Of a stretch of 64,000 nucleotides of DNA, positions 11,101 through 18,327 are shown piece after piece. Position numbers and translations under genes: made by a program. Under the pieces are notes generated by a model. It saw only the letters and a list, made by a program, of their open reading frames with translations, was not told the origin of the DNA and did not search any database. This DNA comes from Microcoleus sp. EPA2. Lineage in GTDB: Bacteria; Cyanobacteriota; Cyanobacteriia; Cyanobacteriales; Microcoleaceae. Within the stretch, counting starts at the first letter, position 1. Each line of letters begins with the position of its first letter. The stretch spans positions 43,164 through 107,163 of the forward strand of contig JAHRFD010000009.1 in assembly GCA_020882975.1 (NCBI GenBank), read 5' to 3'.

Positions 11101-11639
11101 TGAATCCATCGACAGAAGCCTTAATCAAGAGCAACCAAACCGAGACAGCCTCCAACCAAACAGCCCAAAACCCCCAGCCAACTCCTGTTGAGCCCAAAGA
11201 AATCAGCGATTTTAAACCAAACGGCTTTTTGCCGATCGATGTCCGTTTCAATCCCGATACTTACTTTGAAAAACACGCCAGAGTATCCGGGTATTACGAC
11301 TCTGACTATCAAGACTTTAAATTAATCGGCGAACAAACTGTAGCACTCAAAAATATAATCGAATTTACCAAAGTTCGCAACATCAATCTGGTGTTTGTGA
11401 ATATGCCTTTAACCGAAGATTACTTAGACCCCGTGCGGACAGCTTACGAACAGGAATTCCGACAACATATGCAACAGTTAGCAGCTCAAACAGGATTAAT
11501 TTTCCGAGATAATAGTTTATTATGGCCGCAGGCACGGGAATTTTTTTCCGATCCTAGCCACCTCAACCGCTACGGGGCGAGCGCCGTTTCTAAACAATTA
11601 GCTCAAGATCCAATGATTCCTTGGCCTGTTAAAAAGTAG
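8115..11639 (+). CDS. DUF1574-like membrane-anchored protein with SGNH-hydrolase-like domain
   Basis: A 1174-aa protein. The N-terminal two-thirds contains at least three related modules around residues 20-85, 245-345 and 370-460, plus another near 500-580. They share patterns such as LHILCEA, LHLFCSKA and LHIMTEALTCPSQ. The linkers are Pro/Ser/Gln-rich. A single transmembrane helix occurs near residue 695 (VGIALVWAIAGCLLTFNSDWLL). The C-terminal part starts with RYQEYIRQQKRPPDILIVGSSRALRGIDP, the GSSRALRG motif typical of DUF1574 and related SGNH/GDSL-like proteins. It ends with DPSHLNRYGAS, matching a catalytic DxxH. The likely topology puts the SGNH domain outside the membrane. Substrate unknown; possibly acyl-group or polysaccharide modification (inference). 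Confidence 0.75.
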   Translation: MLNANGSILADNRSAASQWAQAALGLPEVQLQVRLRGNHLHILCEAALCPSQELVTARFTSAIAQTDFTRLLGPDRPKIYQLFLCGRKLGSRQNDWTVRLDCSSPQKPENDSTVAEQPAPTIPPDEPPTEAPKGGFFGKFRNQNRKLKQISNPVAPPTSAPQLREELEFDAETPAQASGIEYRELFETAPVTIDTSASSSFSPPVAVHGHETTQQQENRGAVALIQSPQPAIGDTAKTSTLTLPVESLAKRGYPEAIASYLSEILGPMGVSVKVSIREKELPDSPETDDSQTREHLKTIDRRLLVLCESGYSPDPSLLAAPIAGRLRKLKLENFRDAVIVSQVSGEAKPDWMLRVDLTPPDKILKAWARWGDVQSIAKLLNLHLAPSQVEVRATLKESTLHLFCSKAASKGQKQKAPAYPDKQQTADAIAPMLASFAPQGIHGATLYGVKAVSDSKAQPDSPGWIDWVDLPAAHHPDLAPSPRTLAAEGDRSALTFLLNRLLNPNLKRKLETGGIRAVVLQKDDVLHIMTEALTCPSQSQVGPPVVKFLRELKIPGVAGVRVYGRRAGQKIPLWRYGLNLTTATSQESAPVASVDSQLAVFEKEPVPEFATSATDGTFSSLGENLVFPGDAKPSGWHRGFQIRLPGYNLGERLVPALVQPLVASGLFVPNDGLSTSVAGSTSVRSDRAVGIALVWAIAGCLLTFNSDWLLGQFVKYTTVSAAPRATLACSDDNCQNSSAKPESDVKAPVVSPESPVAPQSQEVNLPQIPLQPSPLANGEEAFNGSGFTKPGKITVPVAEAPAATVYPTLRSEQLDAQIARYQEYIRQQKRPPDILIVGSSRALRGIDPGVLETALAAGGYPGLKAYNFGVNGATLQVVDSIVRRILPPQQLPKLLVLADGARALNSGRPDLTFSAIASSEGYRQLARGSFLIRTNQLETEVSKEVTQNPLAVVAALAHNFEQSQANVQQLVNQKLVETSATYKKRDRLKDFLRSLVNPSTEALIKSNQTETASNQTAQNPQPTPVEPKEISDFKPNGFLPIDVRFNPDTYFEKHARVSGYYDSDYQDFKLIGEQTVALKNIIEFTKVRNINLVFVNMPLTEDYLDPVRTAYEQEFRQHMQQLAAQTGLIFRDNSLLWPQAREFFSDPSHLNRYGASAVSKQLAQDPMIPWPVKK

Positions 11640-11649
11640 TTTATACAAT

Positions 11650-11790
11650 CAGGAAGGAAGAAGAAAAAAGAACTCCCCTTGGGGGGCACAGGGGGGGGTG
11701 ACATCTCCCTGATTTCTTCTCCCTGAATTTCCCCCCTTGGGGGGGGTTCTTCTTCCTTCTTCCTTCTTCCTTCTTCCTTCTTCCTTCAAT
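11650..11790. repeat. Low-complexity purine/pyrimidine repeat (GGAAGAAG / CTTCTTCC) with C/G-tract hairpin
   Basis: The gap between the DUF1574 gene and the zinc protease gene holds G-runs and C-runs (CCCCTTGGGGGG twice) and five tandem copies of a 7-bp TTCTTCC-type unit ending at about 11787. The hairpin could end transcription of the upstream gene. The tandem tract lies directly in front of the next start codon, where no Shine-Dalgarno is visible, so slippage there could alter expression. Confidence 0.7.
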
Positions 11791-11797
11791 AATAAAC

Positions 11798-14671
11798 ATG
11801 AAAAATCTGACATCTACTAAAAACAGCACAAATCCACCACCTAAAAATACCCGAAAAAATAGGCCTTTGATATTTTTTATACTATCCCTAGCATTTTTCC
11901 TATTCAGTTTATATCAAGGTTTATTTTTACCCTATTCCCTATCAGCACCAGGGCCAGGAAAAGAACAAAATAGCGAACCATCCTTGCAACCCTTCGATGA
12001 AGTCATCAAAGACACCCAAAAATCCGAAGGAATGTTTACCCTGTATACCAACAAAACCACAGATAAAGTCTATCTAGAAATTAAGCCCGAACAACTAAAT
12101 AAAAAATTCCTGTGCTTTGTAACCCTAGCTTCCGGCTTAGGAGAAGCAGGCATTTTGAGTGGACTTCCCTTCGGAGACTTCTTATTTCAACTGCGAAAAA
12201 TCCAAAACAACGTACAATTTGTAATTCCCAATATCAACTTTCGTACCAGTCCTGGCGATCCACAAACAGGTTCCGTAGAACGAGCATTTAGCGAGTCTAT
12301 CCTGTATTCTTTACCCCTCAAAAGCATTCATCCCAAAAGACAAACTCTACTGATAGACTTGGGTGATTTGCTGATGAGCGAAAAGCGTGACTTGCCAGGT
12401 ATAAAATCATTTTTACCGATAATTTTAGGTGCATCTTATTCACTAGATAGTGAGAAATCTTACTTTAAGGAAGTGAAAGCCTTTCCCTTAAATGTAGAGA
12501 TTACTTCTGTCTACGGTTTTTCCAGCGATAATGACAGTTCCGTCAACTATTTACCCTCAATTCCTGACAGTCGAGCTTTCAATCTTCGCATTCACTACAG
12601 TTTCTCAGAAGTGCCATTAAACAACGGCTATCGCCCCAGATTAGCTGACGAAAGAGTTGGTTATTTTATCACAGCATATAAAGACTTTTCTGACAATACC
12701 AGCCGGGAGCCTTTTATACGCTATATCAATCGCTGGCATTTGCAAAAACAAATTCCCACTGCTCCGATTTCACCGCCAGTGCAGCCGATCGTCTTTTGGA
12801 TTGAAAACAATGTACCTCTGGAATACCGCAACGCTATCCGTGAGGGCATTTTGGAATGGAATAAGGCTTTTGAAAAGGCGGGATTCAGTGACGCAATTCA
12901 AGTCAAACAGATGCCGGACAATGCCAAATGGGACCCGGCTGATGTTCGCTACAATACTATTCGCTGGTCCAGTTCCTTCGAGCCAGAATTTGCGGGTCTG
13001 GGCCCCTCTCGCACTAACCCGCTGACTGGGGAAATTTTGGATGCGGATATTTTGTTAGATGCTAATATTGTCAGGCAAATTAAACAGGGCTATCGGTCTT
13101 TGGTGCAACAAAATCGCTCGGTGGCTAAGAGTTTTCAAGGACAAAATGGCTCTAACACAAATCCTTGTCAGTTCGGGATGTATTCTCGCTATTTGAGAGT
13201 GCTAGGAAATGATAATTTAGATACTGCAAAAAAAGAAAACTCTGCGGGTGAATTGGTTGATGATTTACCAAATTTGGTGGAAAGATACCAACAGCAAAAG
13301 CGATCGCCTGTGTCGCGGTTAATGTCCGATTCGGATTTGTGCTTTGGGTTGGAATCCAGCCAACAATTTGCCATGGGTGCAATGTCCATGTCTCTGTTGG
13401 GGAACGGGACACCTAATAGTTCGGAAATTGAGGATTATGTGAATCAATATATCCGATTTTTGACGGCTCACGAAGTCGGTCACACTTTGGGTTTGAGGCA
13501 CAATTTTCATGGTAGTACGATGCTGCAACCGGAGGAGTTGAACAATACTCAGTTAACTCGCACTCAAGGTTTGGTGGCGTCGGTGATGGATTATGTGCCG
13601 ATTAATTTGGCTGCACCGGGAACTGTACAGGGCGATTACTATCCCATGATTGTGGGGCCTTATGATGATTGGGCGATCGAGTATGGTTACAAGGTGCTTG
13701 GTGCTGTCAATCCCAGTAGCGAATTGCCAATGTTACAGGAAATTGCCAGCCGTGCTGCGGAACCGCAATTAGCTTATGCGCCGGATGAAGATGCTGTTGA
13801 TATTCTCGATCCGGCTGCTAATACTTTCGATCTTAGTGCCAATATGCTCGCTTATTCCCAGTTGCAATTGGAGAATGCTAGGGTGATGTGGAAGCGTTTG
13901 GAAAGCAGAATTCCGGTTGGGGATGATGGTTACAATGAGCTGCGGGTGATGTTTGATTCGGTGTTTGGATATTATTTTCAGCAGGTAATGAATGCTACTT
14001 TGTATGTGGGGGGAGAGTCGTTTAATCGAAGTCGCCCTGGCGATCCGAAGGGGAAATTGCCCTTTGTGCCGATCGCACTTGCTCAGCAGCGAGAAGCATT
14101 AGCAACCCTGGATAAATACGTTTTTGCACCGGATGCGTTTAGTTTTGCGCCCCAGTTGCTGAATAAATTAGCGCCTTCTCGTTGGAATCACTGGGGAAGT
14201 CCGGCTTTGGTATTTCCTTTAGATTATCCCATTGGCGATCGCATTACTTTTTTGCAGCGGTTTGTATTGCGGGTTTTGCTCTCTCCTGAGCGGCTGGTGA
14301 GACTGCGGGATTCGGAGTTAAAATCGGCACCGGAAAGTGCTCTGAAGTTGCCGGAAGTGTTCGATACTTTACAACAGGATATTTGGCAAGAAGTTTTCCA
14401 TCCGAAGAATAAACAAATGGAGATTTCGACTTTTAGGCGTTCTTTGCAGCGGGAACATTTGGCAATTTTGATCGGTATGGTGTTGCGAAAAACGAGTGTT
14501 CCTGAAGATGCGCGGACTTTGGCTTGGTACGAGTTGCGGCAGTTGCGGGAGGGTTTGAGTAAGACTATTCGGAGTTTGGATCGGAATGCGGATGCTTATA
14601 TGCGGGCTCATTTGGAGGAAACGCGCGATCGCATTTCTAAAGTTTTGAACGCACAGATTCAGTCGAATTAA
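11798..14671 (+). CDS. Zinc-dependent metalloprotease, metzincin-like (DUF5117/DUF4953 type)
   Basis: A 957-aa protein with an N-terminal hydrophobic segment at residues 24-45 (LIFFILSLAFFLFSLYQGLFL) that anchors or exports it. The extended zinc motif HEVGHTLGLRH is at residues 558-568: HExxH plus the third His of metzincins. A Met-turn-like SVMDY follows about 25 residues later. The upstream region (FVTLASGLGEAGI, GSVERAF) and the downstream conserved GPYDDWAIEYGYK match the large bacterial metalloprotease group with DUF5117 and DUF4953 regions. It should act outside the cytoplasm. The start is uncertain because no ribosome site precedes ATG 11798, but the signal segment fits. Confidence 0.88.
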   Translation: MKNLTSTKNSTNPPPKNTRKNRPLIFFILSLAFFLFSLYQGLFLPYSLSAPGPGKEQNSEPSLQPFDEVIKDTQKSEGMFTLYTNKTTDKVYLEIKPEQLNKKFLCFVTLASGLGEAGILSGLPFGDFLFQLRKIQNNVQFVIPNINFRTSPGDPQTGSVERAFSESILYSLPLKSIHPKRQTLLIDLGDLLMSEKRDLPGIKSFLPIILGASYSLDSEKSYFKEVKAFPLNVEITSVYGFSSDNDSSVNYLPSIPDSRAFNLRIHYSFSEVPLNNGYRPRLADERVGYFITAYKDFSDNTSREPFIRYINRWHLQKQIPTAPISPPVQPIVFWIENNVPLEYRNAIREGILEWNKAFEKAGFSDAIQVKQMPDNAKWDPADVRYNTIRWSSSFEPEFAGLGPSRTNPLTGEILDADILLDANIVRQIKQGYRSLVQQNRSVAKSFQGQNGSNTNPCQFGMYSRYLRVLGNDNLDTAKKENSAGELVDDLPNLVERYQQQKRSPVSRLMSDSDLCFGLESSQQFAMGAMSMSLLGNGTPNSSEIEDYVNQYIRFLTAHEVGHTLGLRHNFHGSTMLQPEELNNTQLTRTQGLVASVMDYVPINLAAPGTVQGDYYPMIVGPYDDWAIEYGYKVLGAVNPSSELPMLQEIASRAAEPQLAYAPDEDAVDILDPAANTFDLSANMLAYSQLQLENARVMWKRLESRIPVGDDGYNELRVMFDSVFGYYFQQVMNATLYVGGESFNRSRPGDPKGKLPFVPIALAQQREALATLDKYVFAPDAFSFAPQLLNKLAPSRWNHWGSPALVFPLDYPIGDRITFLQRFVLRVLLSPERLVRLRDSELKSAPESALKLPEVFDTLQQDIWQEVFHPKNKQMEISTFRRSLQREHLAILIGMVLRKTSVPEDARTLAWYELRQLREGLSKTIRSLDRNADAYMRAHLEETRDRISKVLNAQIQSN

Positions 14672-14886
14672 TGGGATGTGATTACTTTCCCCACTTATCA
14701 GTGTAGGTTATCTTCAACTCCCAACTCGGTTTCTGGACGGCGAGGCGTAAGTTTTGGTAAAGTTTTGTAACAAATTGGTGTGTCAGCGCATAAAATCTCC
14801 AACGACACCCTGATAGACATATAGTGAGCTCGTTCTCTAGGATGCCAAAAAGCAACCCCAACCCAACTATCCACTCTGAGGTATAT

Positions 14887-16476
14887 GTGAAAAAATTCAA
14901 AAAAATGTTTGAACAAACTTCCTCTAGCGGGTTTGTTCAAAGTTGTCTGTCGCTGACTGCTTTGACTTTATTGGGATTTACCCCAGTTGAACCAGTCAGC
15001 GCCGCCAGTCTCCATACAGGTTTCGCTTCCTATACCATTACCGATCTCGGCCCCGGCAACACTTACAGTATCAACAATTTCGGACAAGTGGTAATGGGTA
15101 AAAATGGTGTGGGTTGGATTTGGGAAAACGGTCAATTGACTGAAGTTACCAACAGCACTTGGGCTTACCAAATCAACACTTCCGGTCAAGTTGTGGGCCG
15201 CTATCTCAGCGAAAATTGGACGGATAATGCCTATTTGTGGGAAAACGGTCAAAGGACAGACCTCGGTTATTTTGGTGGCATTAGCAGTAGCGCTAGTGAC
15301 ATCAATGAAGCTGGGCAAATAGTTGGTAAGTTTAACATTGCCCAAGATAAATTTAACCCCTTTTTATGGCAAAACGGTACGATGACCGATCTGGGTACTC
15401 TTGGTTTCAATGGCGGGGCTATGAGTATCAATAACAGAGGGCAAGTAGTTGGTTATTCCGGTCTTGTTTTCGGGATAACTCATGCTTTCCTGTGGGAAAA
15501 CGGCACGATGAGGGACTTGGGAACTCTGGAAGGAGACAACGACAGCATTGCTTACGATATCAACGATCTGGGACAGGCGATCGGCTATTCTGCTAATAAA
15601 AACACTCAGCAAAGTAAACCTGTTATCTGGTCAAACGGTAAACTTACTGAACTCAAAACTCTCGGTGGCAATGTCAATTACGGGGTGGCAATTAATAATA
15701 AAGGACAAGCAGTCGGTTTTGGTAACACCAGTGTCAATGGCAGCCTAAGTCACGGTTTAATCTGGGAAGACGGCGAAATGGCTAACCTTAACAGCCTGAT
15801 TCCTGCTGATTCTGGGTGGTTTTTACAGCAAATCAACGGCATTAACGATCGCGGTCAAATTGTCGGTCAAGGGATTAACAGCAAGACTGGTGCAAATCAT
15901 GCTTTTCTGCTCAATCCCGTCAGCGGTAGTTCTCAGCGCAATCCTGTATTACCTGATAATTTTGAGGATGGTTGGCATATTTTTAATAATGTCACAAGTC
16001 GCCTGTGGTTTGATCCGCCAACCTCGGCGGGTTTTGCGTTCAAAATCGGCGAGGTTGGGGGGTCAAGTCCGATCGCATTTAATCCCAACCCAACCGAACC
16101 ATCGCTATTTACAAAAATTCTCAGTTTGCCCAGTGGAATTGATGCTGACGAACTATTTTCTGTAATAGTTGGCGGTCAAGAAATCGGTAAGTTTCGCCCG
16201 AATGAAGTGGTTGATTTTGTTGCCTTACTCGGTTACGGCGTTTCCGAGTTTAACGTTACGGGCATTGATGCGCTAATCGATCCGACAAATCCCCTAGCGT
16301 TTCCGATTAAGTTAGAATCAAACCACGATAATTTCTCTTTTAAAATGCGGGCGATGGATGGTGCTGAAGCTGTTCCAGAACCTTCGGAAATCGGGGGGAT
16401 AGTAACTGCGGCTGCGGTTTTTGGTGGTATGTTGTGGAAACGCAAACGCAGCCATCGAAAAGTGCAAGTCAAGTAA
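14887..16476 (+). CDS. HAF-repeat exported protein with PEP-CTERM-like C-terminus
   Basis: I choose GTG 14887 because GAGG sits 5 nt upstream and a good signal peptide then follows (KKFKKMF, hydrophobic LSLTALTLLGF, ending VSAAS). A longer frame would begin at 14824. The body consists of at least seven repeats of about 45-50 residues with the pattern INxxGQVVGY...AFLWENGxMxDLGTLGG, the HAF repeat, likely forming a beta-propeller. The C-terminus has AVPEPSEIGGI, a hydrophobic helix and a basic tail (WKRKRSHRKVQVK), matching a PEP-CTERM sorting signal. The protein is probably exported and processed by exosortase, then surface-associated. No close operon partner. Confidence 0.85.
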   Translation: MKKFKKMFEQTSSSGFVQSCLSLTALTLLGFTPVEPVSAASLHTGFASYTITDLGPGNTYSINNFGQVVMGKNGVGWIWENGQLTEVTNSTWAYQINTSGQVVGRYLSENWTDNAYLWENGQRTDLGYFGGISSSASDINEAGQIVGKFNIAQDKFNPFLWQNGTMTDLGTLGFNGGAMSINNRGQVVGYSGLVFGITHAFLWENGTMRDLGTLEGDNDSIAYDINDLGQAIGYSANKNTQQSKPVIWSNGKLTELKTLGGNVNYGVAINNKGQAVGFGNTSVNGSLSHGLIWEDGEMANLNSLIPADSGWFLQQINGINDRGQIVGQGINSKTGANHAFLLNPVSGSSQRNPVLPDNFEDGWHIFNNVTSRLWFDPPTSAGFAFKIGEVGGSSPIAFNPNPTEPSLFTKILSLPSGIDADELFSVIVGGQEIGKFRPNEVVDFVALLGYGVSEFNVTGIDALIDPTNPLAFPIKLESNHDNFSFKMRAMDGAEAVPEPSEIGGIVTAAAVFGGMLWKRKRSHRKVQVK

Positions 16477-16502
16477 TCTCTTGTGCGGGCGATCGATTAT
16501 AT

Positions 16503-16697
16503 TTAATTAGGTTTTGCTGAATAATCGATCGCTCGCAAACAACAAGTGCGATAACCATCAACGACATCCTCATGTTTGGCTGTGGGTTCACTCAGGGGCA
16601 TGGCAACTCCATTGACTAGCTCAAATGACCTGCCGGATTTGTCATCCCAGTTAAGAAATTCCTCGAAGGAAAGGGTTTTTTGGGCGATCGCAACCAT
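16503..16697 (-). pseudogene. Truncated Uma2 family gene (N-terminal fragment)
   Basis: The 64-aa frame opens MVAIAQKTLSFEEFLNWDDKSGRSFELVNGVAMPLSEPTAKHEDVV, the usual N-terminus of a Uma2 protein. It then departs from the family and stops after only about a third of the normal 190 residues. The PD-(D/E)xK catalytic region is absent. AAGG precedes the ATG, so a short peptide could still be made. I see no remaining 3' part nearby, so this is a deletion remnant rather than a simple frameshift. Confidence 0.75.
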
Positions 16698-16780
16698 TGA
16701 TATTAACCTTTTGCGTAGGTTGGCTCTCTGTTGTCTGTTTTTAGCTTAACGCTTTCGATCGATCTCCATTTTAGTTTGCA

Positions 16781-17131
16781 TCAGAGGGGTAGCTTAGCAA
16801 TACGATCGACCCATTCCTCTGCACTAGACGCTGCCCAAATCAAGAGTAGTTCTTCGATGACAACTTCCATGGGTATTTTTTGGGAAATAATAATGACTCC
16901 AGCACTTTGATTTGTAGTAATGAACTCAGCAAATTCGGATGGCATTGTTTTGCGATCGTGGCTGACAAGAACACGTCTTTGCTGTGCTGCTATTACCAGG
17001 ACATCTAAATCTTTAATGCCTTCTAACCCAGCAGCAAAAGCAGTTTGAAAGTCGATTGTAGATTCTCGTCGCAGTAATCCTGTGACGATCGCCTGATTCA
17101 AGTCCGCATCAGCTTGATAGCGCACATTCAC
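16781..17131 (-). CDS. DUF5615 PIN-like protein (putative toxin of a DUF433 pair)
   Basis: A 116-aa protein, MNVRYQADADLNQAIVTGLLRRES, with conserved-looking acidic residues in ADADL, GIKDLDVLVIA and VLVSHDRKTM, as expected of a PIN-like nuclease fold. It starts with GTG overlapping the stop of the upstream DUF433 gene by 4 bp, showing translational coupling. DUF433/DUF5615 pairs are widely regarded as toxin-antitoxin-like modules, with this component the probable RNase toxin (family knowledge). Activity is inferred. Confidence 0.85.
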   Translation of the reverse strand: MNVRYQADADLNQAIVTGLLRRESTIDFQTAFAAGLEGIKDLDVLVIAAQQRRVLVSHDRKTMPSEFAEFITTNQSAGVIIISQKIPMEVVIEELLLIWAASSAEEWVDRIAKLPL

Positions 17132-17457
17132 GATCGCACCTGCTTTCTTGCTGCTTTAGCTGTCATTAGTCTATTGTACAAAGCTGGATCGCTAGTTTGT
17201 AGAGGTTGAGGCATGGCATCAAATGCGGCTTCTTCGGCGGCTAAGTAAGCGTCGATTTCAGCGCGGTTGGCTAGATAAAAGGCGATCGCCCCATAAACCT
17301 GTTCCAGTGTCAGTAGTGGGAATGACTGAACAATACTTTCGGGCGATAGTCCTTGTTGGAAAGCATAGGCGATCGAGTCAAGAGAAATCCGAGTTCCTTC
17401 AACCCAATAGGCATCGCTGCGATACTCTATATAAGTTTTAACTGCTACAACTGGCAT
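17128..17457 (-). CDS. DUF433 protein (putative antitoxin)
   Basis: A 109-aa protein. The segment VKTYIEYRSDAYWVEGTRISLDSIAYAFQQGLSPESIVQSFPLLTLEQVYGAIAFYL is the classic DUF433 winged-helix-like domain with the G(T/S)RIsl and LspEsIvqsfPlLtleqVygAiafYL patterns. It is followed by an acidic and basic tail. It overlaps the PIN-like gene by 4 bp and would be the DNA-binding antitoxin and autoregulator of the pair. The upstream ATG has no strong ribosome site. Confidence 0.88.
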   Translation of the reverse strand: MPVVAVKTYIEYRSDAYWVEGTRISLDSIAYAFQQGLSPESIVQSFPLLTLEQVYGAIAFYLANRAEIDAYLAAEEAAFDAMPQPLQTSDPALYNRLMTAKAARKQVRS

Positions 17458-17585
17458 ACATATTTTGGGATTTTAACTACTTATTATAGACGGATTCGCT
17501 CTAGTTCGTCGGGAGTGAAATTGCGATCGACGAAAAACCAAGAGAGCGATCGCTTATTAATTGACAAAACCTCCGCTTCTCGGTG

Positions 17586-17792
17586 TTACTGTCCGCGTCC
17601 TGGTTTGCAATCTACGAAACCTAATGCTTCTGTGTCGAGAAAACTGGCGATCGCCATTTCGATCACCGCTGCGATCGGATATTCAATTTCCGCAGCACGC
17701 GCAATCAGAGCCGCTTGAATTCGTTCTGGCAAACGTCCCAAAATAACTTCGGCATCAGCAGGAGAAAGTTGTTCTTGAAGTTTGGCTTGCAT
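17586..17792 (-). CDS. Short hypothetical protein, possibly cut by a premature stop
   Basis: The 68-aa frame starts at ATG 17792, chosen because AAGGTG sits 6 nt upstream; a GTG three codons earlier is less favoured. It reads MQAKLQEQLSPADAEVILGRLPERIQAALIARAAEIEYPIAAVIEMAIASFLDTEALGF and ends at TAA after KPGRGQ. The same frame stays open for 33 more codons to 17484 and that extension looks protein-like (WFFVDRNFTPDELERIRL). The stop may therefore be a recent nonsense mutation. Helical, antitoxin-sized; family not recognised. It lies 5 bp after the GIY-YIG gene. Confidence 0.55.
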   Translation of the reverse strand: MQAKLQEQLSPADAEVILGRLPERIQAALIARAAEIEYPIAAVIEMAIASFLDTEALGFVDCKPGRGQ

Positions 17793-17797
17793 GGCAT

Positions 17798-18217
17798 TCA
17801 CCTTTGGGTTGGAATTTGAACGTTGTACGGAGGTTCAGTGGCTCTTAGAATGATGGCTTCTAGTTCCAATAGTAACGCAGGGTTTTCACAGTGAGAGATT
17901 AATTGCATTGCAATCCGCACATCCTCGTCATTGTACTTATCGAGCCACGCCCATAAAAAAGCCTTGTGCCCGCCGCTGAAGCGTCCTCGTAGGCTCTTGG
18001 TTTTACCGATGTAAAGTAATCCGTCAGTTATGTGCCTGACTGCATAGATGCCAGGGCGAGCAGGAATCTTATCAAACTCACGGGTCAAGGGTTGACATTG
18101 CTCGAAAGGAGTGAAGGCGATCGCATCTACAATTCTCCGCGCTTGGGCTTGCAGTTCAGAATCGTTTGTTGGCATGGAAGCAAGAAGGCTAATTGCACAG
18201 AAATCATGTTCCCACAA
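17798..18217 (-). CDS. GIY-YIG domain nuclease
   Basis: A 139-aa protein. The GIY-YIG core is clear: PGIYAVRHITDGLLYIGKTKSLRGRFSGGHKAF, with the two motif strands, and a later Glu in LLLELEAIILRATEPPYN that fits the catalytic position. Such small proteins cut DNA; the biological role is unknown. The start is ambiguous between ATG 18217 and ATG 18175 (MPTNDSEL), the latter giving a more typical N-terminus. It lies just upstream of the short hypothetical gene on the same strand, suggesting a two-gene unit. Confidence 0.8.
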   Translation of the reverse strand: MWEHDFCAISLLASMPTNDSELQAQARRIVDAIAFTPFEQCQPLTREFDKIPARPGIYAVRHITDGLLYIGKTKSLRGRFSGGHKAFLWAWLDKYNDEDVRIAMQLISHCENPALLLELEAIILRATEPPYNVQIPTQR

Positions 18218-18327
18218 ATTCTGTTGATTGTAATGATAACAAGACTGGTGTGGGCGATCATTGTAAGGTATTGAGAGCGATGCTTCTAATCTCTCAGACC
18301 ACTTGAACCATGTCTTCTACAGAATTT

